From: Solidesulfovibrio fructosivorans JJ]
GTDB lineage: Bacteria > Desulfobacterota > Desulfovibrionia > Desulfovibrionales > Desulfovibrionaceae
Reading direction: 5' to 3'
Assembly (NCBI RefSeq): GCF_000179555.1
Contig: NZ_AECZ01000005.1
Coordinates: 62,001-126,000 of the forward strand
Length of the DNA stretch: 64,000 nucleotides
The notes under the pieces were generated by a model, which saw nothing but the letters and a program-made list of their open reading frames with translations, ran no database searches and was not told the origin of the DNA. The translations under genes and the position numbers were made by a program. This document shows, one piece after another, positions 36,182-44,472 of this stretch (its first letter is position 1; every line of letters starts with the position of its first letter).

Positions 36182-37139
36182 TTTTTTGATCGCGGGATTT
36201 GTCCTTGCCATGACCTGTCTATGGCCCTCCACGGGCTTGTCGGAAAACCGCGTGGGACTTGTCGCAGCGATGGAGGCCGCGAGGACCGCCGGCCTCTCGC
36301 AAGGCGCTATCGATCGTGTCTTGGGGTTTGGCTACCGCTTTGGGTTAAGCGAATCCGATACGGCGGCGTTTCTGGAGATCGGGGGCAAGGCTTCGTCCTC
36401 GGGCGGCAATACGGCTTTCGTGATAGACAAGATTGAAGAGGGGTTGGCTAAGCATGTCCCGATTTCCCGCATTGAGGAGGCCGTACGAAAGCAGCTCGGG
36501 GATTTCGCTTTCGCACAGCGCCAACTGGCAAACCGTCCTGGCGTAACAGCCGCTTTGAACGAGCGTCTGGCGCAGACATTACGCATGGGGCTCTCGCGGG
36601 GCGATATTGAGATCTGTCTCTCGCACCCTGATCATACGGCGCGGCAGGTCGTTTTGACCGCGGAATTCATGGCAGCGGTGCGTCAAGCCGGACTCCCTCC
36701 CGCCCTTGCGAACAGTCTGGTCGCACAAGTGCTTGGAGCCAAGGATTTTCCCTTCGCGCTTTTGGAGATAGCGAGGTTCGTTCGCGATGCGAAACAGGGC
36801 GGCAATCCCGATGCCGTGGTGGCGGAAGATGCGGCCAAGGTGATCACGGGAGACATGAGCCTTTCGCAGGCGCGTCACGCGTTGGGCCTGGCTTCCCCCG
36901 AGGCGGCGTCAAGCACGGGGAGCGCCCAAGGCAGGTCCGCTGGCGCCAGTGCCGGTTCGGGCAAAGGGTCGGGCCAGAGGAGCGGTTCAGGCGGAAGCAG
37001 CGGCGGTGGATCTGGCGGAAGTGGTTCTGGCGGCGGAGGAGGTTCCGGTGGCGGCGGAGGCGGCGGTGGTGGTTCCGGTGGTGGCGGCAGTGGTGGTGGT
37101 TCCGGTGGTGGCGGCGGCCACGGTGGCGGCCGCAATTAA
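36165..37139 (+). CDS. Secreted protein with helical domain and long Gly/Ser-rich tail
   Basis: 324 residues. Starts at ATG 36165 inside the preceding gene, with GGGGGA upstream. Signal peptide about 1-26 (FNFLIAGFVLAMTCLWPSTG). Residues 30-240 are helical with repeated AL/AV segments and no known motif. The last 80 or so are almost only Gly and Ser with a few His, Arg and Gln, ending GGHGGGRN. Such tails occur in surface or matrix proteins and are flexible. Third gene of the sigma operon, so probably part of its output or its signal. No anchor motif is visible. Confidence 0.75.
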   Translation: MLVRFNFLIAGFVLAMTCLWPSTGLSENRVGLVAAMEAARTAGLSQGAIDRVLGFGYRFGLSESDTAAFLEIGGKASSSGGNTAFVIDKIEEGLAKHVPISRIEEAVRKQLGDFAFAQRQLANRPGVTAALNERLAQTLRMGLSRGDIEICLSHPDHTARQVVLTAEFMAAVRQAGLPPALANSLVAQVLGAKDFPFALLEIARFVRDAKQGGNPDAVVAEDAAKVITGDMSLSQARHALGLASPEAASSTGSAQGRSAGASAGSGKGSGQRSGSGGSSGGGSGGSGSGGGGGSGGGGGGGGGSGGGGSGGGSGGGGGHGGGRN

Positions 37140-37243
37140 CCGTTGCTCTTCCAAAAAATATTGAGGCAAAAAAAAGTGAAATCAAAGTGACCAATTCACG
37201 TCTCCCTCCGTATATCTCTATAAGTAGAGAAAAGGAGAAACCC

Positions 37244-37510
37244 ATGTTGAAGAAAATGATGGTCGTCGTCGCGATGTGTTGTTTCGGATTTCTGTCCACA
37301 ACCGCCTTTGCACAGAATGGTTTTGGCTTCAATGCAGGCAATCCCCAGGGGCAATTCGCCGGTAGTGCAGGGGGAGGCGGGAACGGTATCTGTCAGTTGG
37401 ACGATGGCACGGGCCTTGGGCTCGGCCTTGGCCTCATGCTCGGCTTTGGGGATGGAACGGAGCCGATGCCTCAGGACGGAACGGGTTTTGGCGCGCCGAT
37501 AAATCGATAG
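37244..37510 (+). CDS. Small secreted Gly-rich protein, 88 residues
   Basis: AAGGAG lies six bases before ATG 37244. The N-terminus (MLKKMMVVVAMCCFGFLSTT then AFA) is a signal peptide. The mature part is rich in Gly, Asn and Gln and contains a GLGLGLGLMLGFGDG stretch. No domain recognised. It follows the sigma operon by 104 bases and is closed by a strong terminator, so it is the probable last gene of that transcript or a sigma-dependent target. Confidence 0.7.
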   Translation: MLKKMMVVVAMCCFGFLSTTAFAQNGFGFNAGNPQGQFAGSAGGGGNGICQLDDGTGLGLGLGLMLGFGDGTEPMPQDGTGFGAPINR

Positions 37511-37526
37511 CATCCCCATCCGCAAT

Positions 37527-37567
37527 AAATCCCTCCGCGTCCTTGCCGGCTGCGGGGGGATTTTTCG
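37527..37567 (+). terminator. Intrinsic terminator after the sigma-factor cluster
   Basis: AAATCCCTCCGC (37527-37538) pairs with GCGGGGGGATTT (37552-37563) with one mismatch and is followed by TTTTTC. Ends the + strand transcript of the small secreted protein. Confidence 0.75.
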
Positions 37568-37660
37568 TTATGCCGCAGAGGTGCACCCTGGCCTGATGTT
37601 TTCAACTATCCGTCATTATTTCAAATGGTTAAGCCGTTGGATTGTACCCGAAAACTTGCA

Positions 37661-37695
37661 CAAAAAACGGCCTGCGATTTTCACCGCAAGCCGTT
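37661..37695 (-). terminator. Terminator beyond the tRNA-Pro fragment
   Basis: On the minus strand AACGGCTTGCG and CGCAGGCCGTT form an 11-base-pair stem with one mismatch, followed by a T-run. It lies 8 bases beyond the fragment's CCA end, as would be expected of the original terminator of a tRNA gene displaced from its 3' end. Confidence 0.65.
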
Positions 37696-37703
37696 GAAAT
37701 CTA

Positions 37704-37750
37704 TGGTCGGGGCGAGGTGGGTTGAACACCCGGCATCCTGCTCCCAAAGG
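37704..37750 (-). repeat. 3' half of a tRNA-Pro gene: probable attachment-site copy
   Basis: About 47 bases from the CCA end up to the anticodon match the intact tRNA-Pro at 45760-45836 in the same orientation, differing only at two adjacent T-loop bases; beyond the anticodon the match stops. It cannot fold as a tRNA. With the intact gene it forms a direct repeat about 8 kb apart, the geometry left by site-specific integration into a tRNA 3' end. AT-rich sequence (37757-37800) begins just inside the interval. Confidence 0.7.
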
Positions 37751-37856
37751 AGCAAAGACGAAGTTTTTATATTGAAATAATTACATATTTACTAGGGGGA
37801 GATGACATTTCCCGGTTAAAATGACGCAGCCCCGGCCTCAGGCGGTTCTCCGGAGG

Positions 37857-39002
37857 TTAGCCGCCCGGGAGCCCGTCACGGTCTTCCGCCGGATCCGGCA
37901 GACCTGTTTCCCCGCGCCAGGCGCGTTTAAACTCCTCGCGGACCATGTCGCGGAGGGCGGCCGCCCTCTGGTCAGCGCCCTGGATGGCGTCCCAGTCCGG
38001 TTCCCGGCCGACCTTCTGCAGGAGCAGGCCGTCCGCGCCGAACCAGTACGGCAGCAAACCGGCCAGAAAATACCCCCTGGCCCGCAGCAACTCCACGGCG
38101 GGGGGGGCAGCCGCGTCGCCAAGGTTGAGGAATATCTGGACCATGCCTCGAGGCCCGGCCTTGGCTTCGGCCGTGGAAACGGCCTCGTCGAAATCCCTGC
38201 CGGCCCGGGTTACGGTCAGGCGCAGCAAGCCGGTCTCCTGGAGAAAGAAATGGCTGGCCAGTGTCTCGCCCGTCAGCGCCGCCGCGGAAGAACACACGCG
38301 GGGGAGGGCCAGTTCCGCGTACAGCGTCTCGCAAAACGCCCGGTATGGCTCGGGCAAGGACACCGCGCAGGAGGGCTTTTCGAACGCCTTGAACATCAGG
38401 AAAAGGGAGGTGTTGCGGGACGCGTCGTTCTCCTTGGCGCGGCTTCCGGACGGCAGGCATTCCACCTCGAGTCCGGTGAATGTCAGGCCCCAGGGCAGAG
38501 CGATAAGCTGGGAAACCGTATGGTTGCTTACGGCCTCGAGAAAAACCACGGGGATCCCCAGCCGCCTGGGCAGGCTTTCGAGGGCCACCTTGCTGAATTC
38601 CGTGCTGAGGTGCCTTTTCCGATAACTCCCAAGGACCATGAGCTGGCCGGCTTCGTAGACGTCGGGGTTGGGGGCGTGGCGAAACAGTCCGAACAGCCCG
38701 ACAACCTCGCCGCGCGGCGTCCGGGCGACCACGGTATATTGATCGTTCGTGGCGTTGCGGCGGACGATCTCCTCGGGATCGTAGACATGCTCCAGCGGAA
38801 AGGTGTCGCCGTAGGTCTCATAATAGGCCATGGCGACGCCCGGGGCGTCCTCGGGACGGAAAAGTTCTATCGCGACATCCTGGCCGGGCTCGATCACCCG
38901 GTGCGACTCCCGGAGTTTTCCGATCAATTCCTCGCGTCCCATGCGCATCTCCTCAGGCTCCCGGGGCCCCGTTTCCTCGGCGGGAGCGGAAGCGAAGGTC
39001 AT
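37857..39002 (-). CDS. GNAT-type acetyltransferase, two-domain
   Basis: 381 residues. Residues 40-165 look like a GNAT fold: IELFRPEDAPGVAMAYYETY at the start, VVARTPRGEVVGLFGLF as strands, then AGQLMVLGSYRKRHLSTEF in the place of the acetyl-CoA loop. The C-terminal half (YRAFCETLYAELALPRV, then GYFLAGLLPYWFGADGLLL) matches the C-terminal part of the + strand protein at 43156, so the two are homologous over both domains. It starts in an ATGA overlap with the E1-like gene. It probably acylates a product of that operon. Substrate unknown. Confidence 0.72.
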   Translation of the reverse strand: MTFASAPAEETGPREPEEMRMGREELIGKLRESHRVIEPGQDVAIELFRPEDAPGVAMAYYETYGDTFPLEHVYDPEEIVRRNATNDQYTVVARTPRGEVVGLFGLFRHAPNPDVYEAGQLMVLGSYRKRHLSTEFSKVALESLPRRLGIPVVFLEAVSNHTVSQLIALPWGLTFTGLEVECLPSGSRAKENDASRNTSLFLMFKAFEKPSCAVSLPEPYRAFCETLYAELALPRVCSSAAALTGETLASHFFLQETGLLRLTVTRAGRDFDEAVSTAEAKAGPRGMVQIFLNLGDAAAPPAVELLRARGYFLAGLLPYWFGADGLLLQKVGREPDWDAIQGADQRAAALRDMVREEFKRAWRGETGLPDPAEDRDGLPGG

Positions 39003-39802
39003 GCCCCAAGGCTCGCATCGCCCACCGCCAGTTTCTGGTTGAGGAAATCCACCACGGTGAATCGCGGGGCAAAGACCGGTTCGCGGTCCACCAGGCCGGT
39101 TCCCCGCAGCAGGCAGGTCAGGACTTCGCAGGCGAGCAGCGTGTTCGCCGCCAGAGCGCCGATGGCCGTGGTGGGCAGGATGCCGGACGCGCAGCCCCCG
39201 GCAATGCGGTCCATGACCGGACGGTTGAAGAAGTCCCCGAAAAGTGACGGCAGCAAACCCTGGTTGCCGTCGGACCGCTCCCGCACCAGCCGCCAGAATG
39301 CCTCCGGCATCATACCGCCCGGCTCGTGGGCCACCAGCAGGGCGCCGAAGCCGATGGCCCCGCAGGTGAACATGGGGAGATCGTATTTTTCAAGCAGGGC
39401 AGGTGTCATGGCCTTGATATCGTGGCCTTTCTCCACATCGATAACGCCGACGTACACGTCGGCCCCGGCCAGAAACCCTTCGAGATTGCCGCCGGTGACA
39501 CCTTCCGGGAAGCACTCGAGCTCCAAGGCCGGATTGATGGACCGGGCCAGCTCCACATACACGTCGAGCTTCGGGCGCCCCATGGTCTGGCCCAAGGCCC
39601 CGGCCTGCCGGTTCATGTCCGGCGGGTCGAAAACGCCGTTTTCCGCCAGCCGGAAACGCGTCACCCCGCAGCGGACAAGGGCCAGAAACGCGCCGCCGCC
39701 CACGCCGCCAAGCCCGGCCAGGGCGACAACCTTGCCCCGCAGGACCGCCAGACCTTCCTCGGTAAAGATGGGCACCGCCCGGTTCAGGAATGTCTCGGCC
39801 AT
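38999..39802 (-). CDS. ThiF/MoeB/HesA-family (E1-like) adenylyltransferase
   Basis: 267 residues. AGLGGVGGGAFLALVRCGV (GxGGxG at 30-35) begins the nucleotide-binding fold; PDMNRQ with Asn64-Arg65-Gln66 is the conserved ATP-contacting motif of E1-like enzymes, and GRPKLD matches the GxxK segment. The family adenylates a carboxyl terminus (ThiS, MoaD, ubiquitin-like proteins, microcin peptides) or small molecules. No ubiquitin-like partner with a Gly-Gly end is in the window. No CxxC zinc pair of the MoeB type was seen. ATG 39802 has GGGGGTGAG upstream. Coupled to the GNAT gene downstream and starting 3 bases after the PP-loop enzyme gene ends. Confidence 0.85.
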   Translation of the reverse strand: MAETFLNRAVPIFTEEGLAVLRGKVVALAGLGGVGGGAFLALVRCGVTRFRLAENGVFDPPDMNRQAGALGQTMGRPKLDVYVELARSINPALELECFPEGVTGGNLEGFLAGADVYVGVIDVEKGHDIKAMTPALLEKYDLPMFTCGAIGFGALLVAHEPGGMMPEAFWRLVRERSDGNQGLLPSLFGDFFNRPVMDRIAGGCASGILPTTAIGALAANTLLACEVLTCLLRGTGLVDREPVFAPRFTVVDFLNQKLAVGDASLGA

Positions 39803-39804
39803 GC

Positions 39805-41277
39805 TCACCCCCGGCATCCCGACGCGCCGTCGCACAGGGAGTAGACGGTTTCGCCGTGGCTGTGGCGATCGGCGTCGCTGAGGCGCAGATCGCCGAGCAA
39901 CTCGGCCATGACTTCCGGTTCGTGGTGGTAGCCGAGTTCCGCGACCTCCCGCACTGCCTCTTCGCGGGAGAGCAGCCCGAAGGAAACCCCGGCGCTCACT
40001 TCCACGATGGATTGGGGGAAGGCGGTGGTTCGCATGTTGCGAAAGCGCATGTACTGGCAGTAGTCCTTGACTTTTTCGATGCGGCAACTGGTATGCAGCA
40101 ACCCCTTCTGGCCCGGGGGCATCTTCCAGTCCATTTCCTTTTGCATCAACGTCGCGACCTCCTTCCAGGAGCCGTAGAGCGCATTCGTCTTCAGGCGGAG
40201 GAATTGCGGCACGAAAACGGATTCGTCCTCCCTGGCCCGCGCAAGGAGGCGGTCGAGAGGTCCGTAGATCTGGTCCAGGCTGCTTCGGATGGACCGCTGG
40301 TAGCGGATGTAGTCCGCCATGAGGGAAAAGGGATCGGGCGGTTCGGGCGCGCTGGCCGCCATCCCCAGGAATTGGAGGGTCTGCTCGCGGATGGACAGGG
40401 GCTCGGGCCGGGCCGGTCCCTTGCCGGATTGCAGGCTGCGCATGACATGGCTCATGACCGCGAGCTGGACTTCCTCGACCCCCTGCATGACCACCGGGAT
40501 CCGTTCCGAGGCGGCGAGCGGAAAGAAAAGGACATGGGCCACGGTCGGGCAGAGACACGGCGCTCCCACTTGGCCGAACTGGGCGCGCATGGCGTCCCGG
40601 ACGGCGTTTATCGGCAGGGTCCGTTCCATCAGTTCGACATCCGGCAGCAGTTCGAGGGCCCGGCGGATGTTCTCGCGGCAGGTGTCGTTGGTATAGGGCA
40701 TGTTCCAGGACGCGGCCAGGACGCGCAGCCCGAGTTGTTTCGCCAGATACCACAGCAGAAAGGTGGAATCCTTGCCGCCGGTGCAAAGGACCATGACGTC
40801 GAAGCGGGAGTCCTTGTTGCCCTTGGCGATCGACAGCAAGGCGGCCTCGTCCACGACATTGCGCGGCCCGGCGGAACCTCCCGTTTGTTCGGCCCGCTCG
40901 TAGCACTGGCAGAAGGCGCACACCCCCCGGGCATCGAACTCCAGCCCCGGCAGCAGGTGGTCGTCGGCCACGCATCGGGTGCAGGTCCGCTTGTGATCGG
41001 CCGTGGACGGCCGCCGCCGGTCCTGCTTGTCCACCACGATCCCCTGCGCGACCAGTCGGCCGAAGGTCTCGCTTTCGCGTACGGCCGCCGGCAGGCTGTC
41101 CAGGGGCGTCGCGCCGTCAAGCCCGGCCAAGGCCTCGGCCAGGGCAGCCGGCACGGGCAGGACCGTTTCCTGGTGGCGGGGCGGATTGCGCAGGCCGTAA
41201 TAGACCAGGACCTTCCCGTCCCGACTGTCACGCACCGCCCAGCGGTATTGAAGTGCGGGATGCGATGGCAAACGCAT
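39805..41277 (-). CDS. PP-loop ATPase of the N-acetyl sugar amidotransferase type with extra N-terminal domain
   Basis: 490 residues from ATG 41277 (GAGG site six bases upstream). Residues 98-124 contain CTRCVADDHLLPGLEFDARG and CAFC, matching the CTRCVxPDTxPGIxFDxxGVCNAC zinc motif of WbpG/PseA-type enzymes. CTGGKDST (165-172) is the PP-loop that binds ATP. These enzymes use glutamine-derived ammonia to form an amidine on a sugar; a thio transfer is also possible for the fold. The first 85 residues are not part of that family and resemble a small winged-helix or PqqD-like domain, the sort that binds leader peptides. First gene of a three-gene operon with an E1-like and a GNAT enzyme. Confidence 0.82.
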   Translation of the reverse strand: MRLPSHPALQYRWAVRDSRDGKVLVYYGLRNPPRHQETVLPVPAALAEALAGLDGATPLDSLPAAVRESETFGRLVAQGIVVDKQDRRRPSTADHKRTCTRCVADDHLLPGLEFDARGVCAFCQCYERAEQTGGSAGPRNVVDEAALLSIAKGNKDSRFDVMVLCTGGKDSTFLLWYLAKQLGLRVLAASWNMPYTNDTCRENIRRALELLPDVELMERTLPINAVRDAMRAQFGQVGAPCLCPTVAHVLFFPLAASERIPVVMQGVEEVQLAVMSHVMRSLQSGKGPARPEPLSIREQTLQFLGMAASAPEPPDPFSLMADYIRYQRSIRSSLDQIYGPLDRLLARAREDESVFVPQFLRLKTNALYGSWKEVATLMQKEMDWKMPPGQKGLLHTSCRIEKVKDYCQYMRFRNMRTTAFPQSIVEVSAGVSFGLLSREEAVREVAELGYHHEPEVMAELLGDLRLSDADRHSHGETVYSLCDGASGCRG

Positions 41278-41783
41278 GGCGACCTCGCTTCGCATTATGC
41301 AAGACCGGTCGAACGGCCTGCGCCCGGTTTGTGCCGCTCCCCCGTTGGCCGGCCTCGGCCGGTTTGGGGGCGACGTGTCGCTTCGGTTCCATATGACGCC
41401 TGGACGTGCATGCTTTCGTAAGCCATGGATGGGATGACGTCGAGAGCGGAATGTTCCGTGTGCACGTCCAGGGCGGCCTTTGCGCAAACCACGCCCGGGC
41501 GGCATTCTTGGTTTGCCACGATAAAGGAAATGCTATTGCATTGAAGGCTCATGAGGCTGCCGGCGGTCCATAACGCCTTTCACGGAAGCGCCTCATGCCC
41601 GGGGACATGCGCCTTTCGCTGGAGAGGGGAGGGGAGCAAAAAAAAGCATGATGGCAGCGCCATGATCATCTTGTCTGGATGTTCATGGCTGTGCTACCGA
41701 CAGATCATAGCGGCGAATTTGTTCCGGGCTCCAAGCCGGATGCCGCGACATCCCGCTTGCTTTTTCGTCATGGAGGTTACTGC
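41278..41783. other. 506-base divergent intergenic region within the island
   Basis: Separates the PP-loop operon (minus) from the transglutaminase-like gene (plus), so it should carry both promoters. I see no convincing -35/-10 pair, hairpin or gene. Short frames here are shadows without ribosome-binding sites. The composition is less GC-rich near 41520-41560 and 41640-41720. Confidence 0.45.
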
Positions 41784-43016
41784 ATGCTCCAGTCATCGCG
41801 CCTTCGGGACGCACTTCTCCCATGGTTGCGTTTTGCCGCCTATGCCGTTGGTTTGCCGAGTATACTCGTGCTGGCTGCCGCCTTGACCGTGCCGGTGCTC
41901 GCTGCTCCTCCAATCAACGAAGTGGCCCAGCAGTCCAAATCGACCACATGGGCGTTCGACAAGGTCGGTCTCAAGGGCGTGTTGTATCCATCACTGATGC
42001 TAAACATTGCAAAGATGAAGATGGACATGCAGCATAACGATGATGAACTGGGGGATCGCAACGGCCTTTTCGGCGTCAAAGTGATCGCTCCGCGCGCCGG
42101 GGCAAAAGCTGCTGTGGAGATAAGCGCCTCATCGACCTTGATCAATCCAGGCAGGGCGGAAGTGGCTCTTTCCCGCAAGGGTAATGCCTATCACATCTAT
42201 CCGTTTCTCACCTTCTCTGATCCGATCACCTTGGTGCAACAGCCGATTGGAATCACCATGACGGCCCGGTTGTGGCTGGATGGCGTTCCTCAAGGCGAGC
42301 AAACTGTCCCTGTTACCATCGCTTCAGCCAACGATTGCGTGCACAGCTTCGAGGATGACGATGAGGATTACGACACGGACTGGCTTTATGCCGCCTATGT
42401 CAATGAGAACCATCCCGTGGTGCGGCAGATTTTGCGGGAGGCCCTGGCCACGGGGGAAGTCTCGTCGTTTCCGGGATATCAAACGGATGCCGAGGGTGTG
42501 CGCAAACAGGTAAAAGCGATCTGGCAGGCTTTGCGCCGGCGCGGCATCCACTATTCGAGCATCAAAACCCCGTCGGTCAAACCAAAGGATGTCGGCGTGC
42601 AGCACGTACGCTTCATCAGCGAGGCGCTGGCCAGCCGGAAGGCCAATTGCGTGGAGGGCAGTTGCCTGCTGGCTTCGGTCTTTTACAAGATAGGTCTGGA
42701 TACGGCGCTGGTTGCATTGCCCGAACACATGCTTGTCAGCGTTTCGCTTGATCCCGGCGGGAAGCGGCAACTGTATCTGGAAACCACCATGCTCGACGAT
42801 TCCTCCTTCGAGGAAGCTTTGGAGTCTGGCGAGGAGCAGGTCGCCGAGGCGTACGAAAAGGCACGCAAGGCAGCGGCGCGAAAAAAAGCCGACAAGGATG
42901 ATGAGGATGAGGACGAAGAGCCGCACTTCATCTCCATCCGCGAGATGCGCAAGGCTGGAGTCGTGCCGATACCGGATCGCGACGCGTCCCGCCAGCAGTT
43001 CTTTCAGATCAAATAG
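41784..43016 (+). CDS. Secreted transglutaminase-like (papain-fold) protein
   Basis: 410 residues from ATG 41784, with GGAGG seven bases upstream. A long signal peptide (charged start, then AAYAVGLPSILVLAAALTVP, cleavage after VLA) directs it out of the cytoplasm. Around 285-320 the sequence SRKANCVEGSCLLASVFYKI followed by PEHMLVSV has the Cys and His spacing of transglutaminase-like proteases, which usually also need an Asp that I cannot place. Acidic runs (DDDEDYDTDW; DKDDEDEDEE) flank a Lys/Ala-rich helix. The family cleaves or cross-links peptides, often in envelope or peptide-maturation settings. Codon use is less GC-biased than the neighbours. Confidence 0.62.
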   Translation: MLQSSRLRDALLPWLRFAAYAVGLPSILVLAAALTVPVLAAPPINEVAQQSKSTTWAFDKVGLKGVLYPSLMLNIAKMKMDMQHNDDELGDRNGLFGVKVIAPRAGAKAAVEISASSTLINPGRAEVALSRKGNAYHIYPFLTFSDPITLVQQPIGITMTARLWLDGVPQGEQTVPVTIASANDCVHSFEDDDEDYDTDWLYAAYVNENHPVVRQILREALATGEVSSFPGYQTDAEGVRKQVKAIWQALRRRGIHYSSIKTPSVKPKDVGVQHVRFISEALASRKANCVEGSCLLASVFYKIGLDTALVALPEHMLVSVSLDPGGKRQLYLETTMLDDSSFEEALESGEEQVAEAYEKARKAAARKKADKDDEDEDEEPHFISIREMRKAGVVPIPDRDASRQQFFQIK

Positions 43017-43155
43017 ACGCGGACGGTATCCTAGAGGAGGACGCCGCTTCCTTGGCCCAGAGGCATTGTCGGTTTGCCGCTCGGAGGGGAATCCGATATT
43101 GTCTGTGGCCGGTAAGCGACCAAAGGTCCATCAAGCCTGTTGCCGGGAGTTCCTT

Positions 43156-44472
43156 ATGTCCGAGGACGTCCGCGTGTCGCTGGAGATTCCGGCGGAAACC
43201 GTTTTTGCCTGTCCCGTTGCCGGGCTGGCCAACGTTCTGGCGGAACGCGCGGGCTTCGGCCGCAGGGAACGCTACCGCTTCCAGTTGACCGTCGAGGAAT
43301 TCTGCCTGTGCCTCGCCGGCCTCGCCGAGGGCAGCCGGCCCCTCGCCCTTGGCCTCACCGGCAAACGGCACCAGTTGTGCGCCTCGTTTGCCTTCCAGGC
43401 GGGCAACCTTTCCCTGGGCGCGCTGAACGTCACATCCCGCGCCTCGTTTTGCACGACCGACGACGCGTTAGCCGGGGATATCGGCCTGTTCCTGGCCGGC
43501 AAGGCCGCGGATCGTTTCCATCTCAAGCATCAGGGCGCGGACCGGTTCCTCCTCGAAGCCACTGTGGACAGATCGTATCCGCCGGTCGCACCGGTCCGCC
43601 TTCCCGAGGGCTTGCGCGCGCCCTTCGCCATCCACCCGAATCCCAGCCCTGCCCAGCTCAGCCACGCCGCCACCCTGGCCATCTCCGCCTATCCTCCCTG
43701 GCAGTGCCCGAGCAGCTTCCGGACGCCCGGCAAGTTTCCCGACATGGTGGCCGAGGGCCAAGTGGCTTGCATCCTGGCCTGTGACGCCACGGGACAAATC
43801 GCCGGCCTGTTGCCCTGGAGCCCGTGCAGCGGGCAGGCCCTGTATTTTTCCGGTCCCTTTGTGTTTACCCCACCGGAAATGACGGCCGGCGTGGCCCGGC
43901 TTCTGGTCGACGGCTTCCTGTCGGCCGTGGCCCGAGGACCGCACAGCATCGTGCTCAGTTTTCGGGCCACCGCCGATCTCCCCCAGGCCTCTTTCGAGCC
44001 CCTGGGGGCTCTCCAGTCCATGACGGACGGTCGTTTGGAATCCCACCCGGTGGTGTTTCGCCATCTGCGCGAGGATAACGGCCTGGCGGTCTGGTGCGCG
44101 CCGCAGCTGGAGGAATTCCTGCGCCAGACGTATGATCGACTGGCCTTGCCCCGGGACATCCTGCCCGTGGAGGTGCCGACCGGCCGGCCCCGACGGGAAT
44201 CCCTGCTCGGCGCCACCTATGACCAGGTTCGCAATTTCGCCGAGCTGGAGCCGTTTCTCGACGGCGAGGATCTCACGGCGAATTTGGCGGCCCATGTGGC
44301 GGCCTTTCGCCGCAAAGGCATCGACGCCATCCTCTATTCCATGGACCTTGCCGTTCCCTGGGAAGCGGCCCTGGCCGGCGACCTGATCGAGGCCGGCTTC
44401 GCGCCGATGGCCGTCCTTCCCCAGGGCGGGCAGGCGGACAAGGTCATCTGGCAGTATGCGCGGCTTGCTTGA
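43156..44472 (+). CDS. HATPase-like/GNAT fusion protein
   Basis: 438 residues from ATG 43156, GGGAG six bases upstream. Residues 1-140 begin SLEIPAETVFACPVAGLANV and FQLTVEEFCLCLAGLAEG, like the N-terminal helices of RsbW-type ATP-binding proteins, but the acidic Asn of the N-box is replaced, so ATP binding is doubtful. Residues 150-290 read as a GNAT fold (GQIAGLLPWSPCSGQALYF, FTPPEMTAGVARLLVDGF). The rest (EEFLRQTYDRLALPRD through AGFAPMAVLPQGGQADKVI) aligns with the C-terminal half of the GNAT protein at 37857. The pair thus links the two divergent operons. It overlaps the HisC-like gene by 17 bases. Role unknown. Confidence 0.68.
   Translation: MSEDVRVSLEIPAETVFACPVAGLANVLAERAGFGRRERYRFQLTVEEFCLCLAGLAEGSRPLALGLTGKRHQLCASFAFQAGNLSLGALNVTSRASFCTTDDALAGDIGLFLAGKAADRFHLKHQGADRFLLEATVDRSYPPVAPVRLPEGLRAPFAIHPNPSPAQLSHAATLAISAYPPWQCPSSFRTPGKFPDMVAEGQVACILACDATGQIAGLLPWSPCSGQALYFSGPFVFTPPEMTAGVARLLVDGFLSAVARGPHSIVLSFRATADLPQASFEPLGALQSMTDGRLESHPVVFRHLREDNGLAVWCAPQLEEFLRQTYDRLALPRDILPVEVPTGRPRRESLLGATYDQVRNFAELEPFLDGEDLTANLAAHVAAFRRKGIDAILYSMDLAVPWEAALAGDLIEAGFAPMAVLPQGGQADKVIWQYARLA

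Noticed and set aside
36844-37341. Pro-rich and His/Arg-rich minus strand frames opposite the Gly-rich tail
   Set aside because: Pure complement of Gly codon runs; no start site or domain.
37704-37750. A second tRNA-Pro gene
   Set aside because: Only the 3' half is present; acceptor 5' strand, D-arm and half of the anticodon stem are missing.
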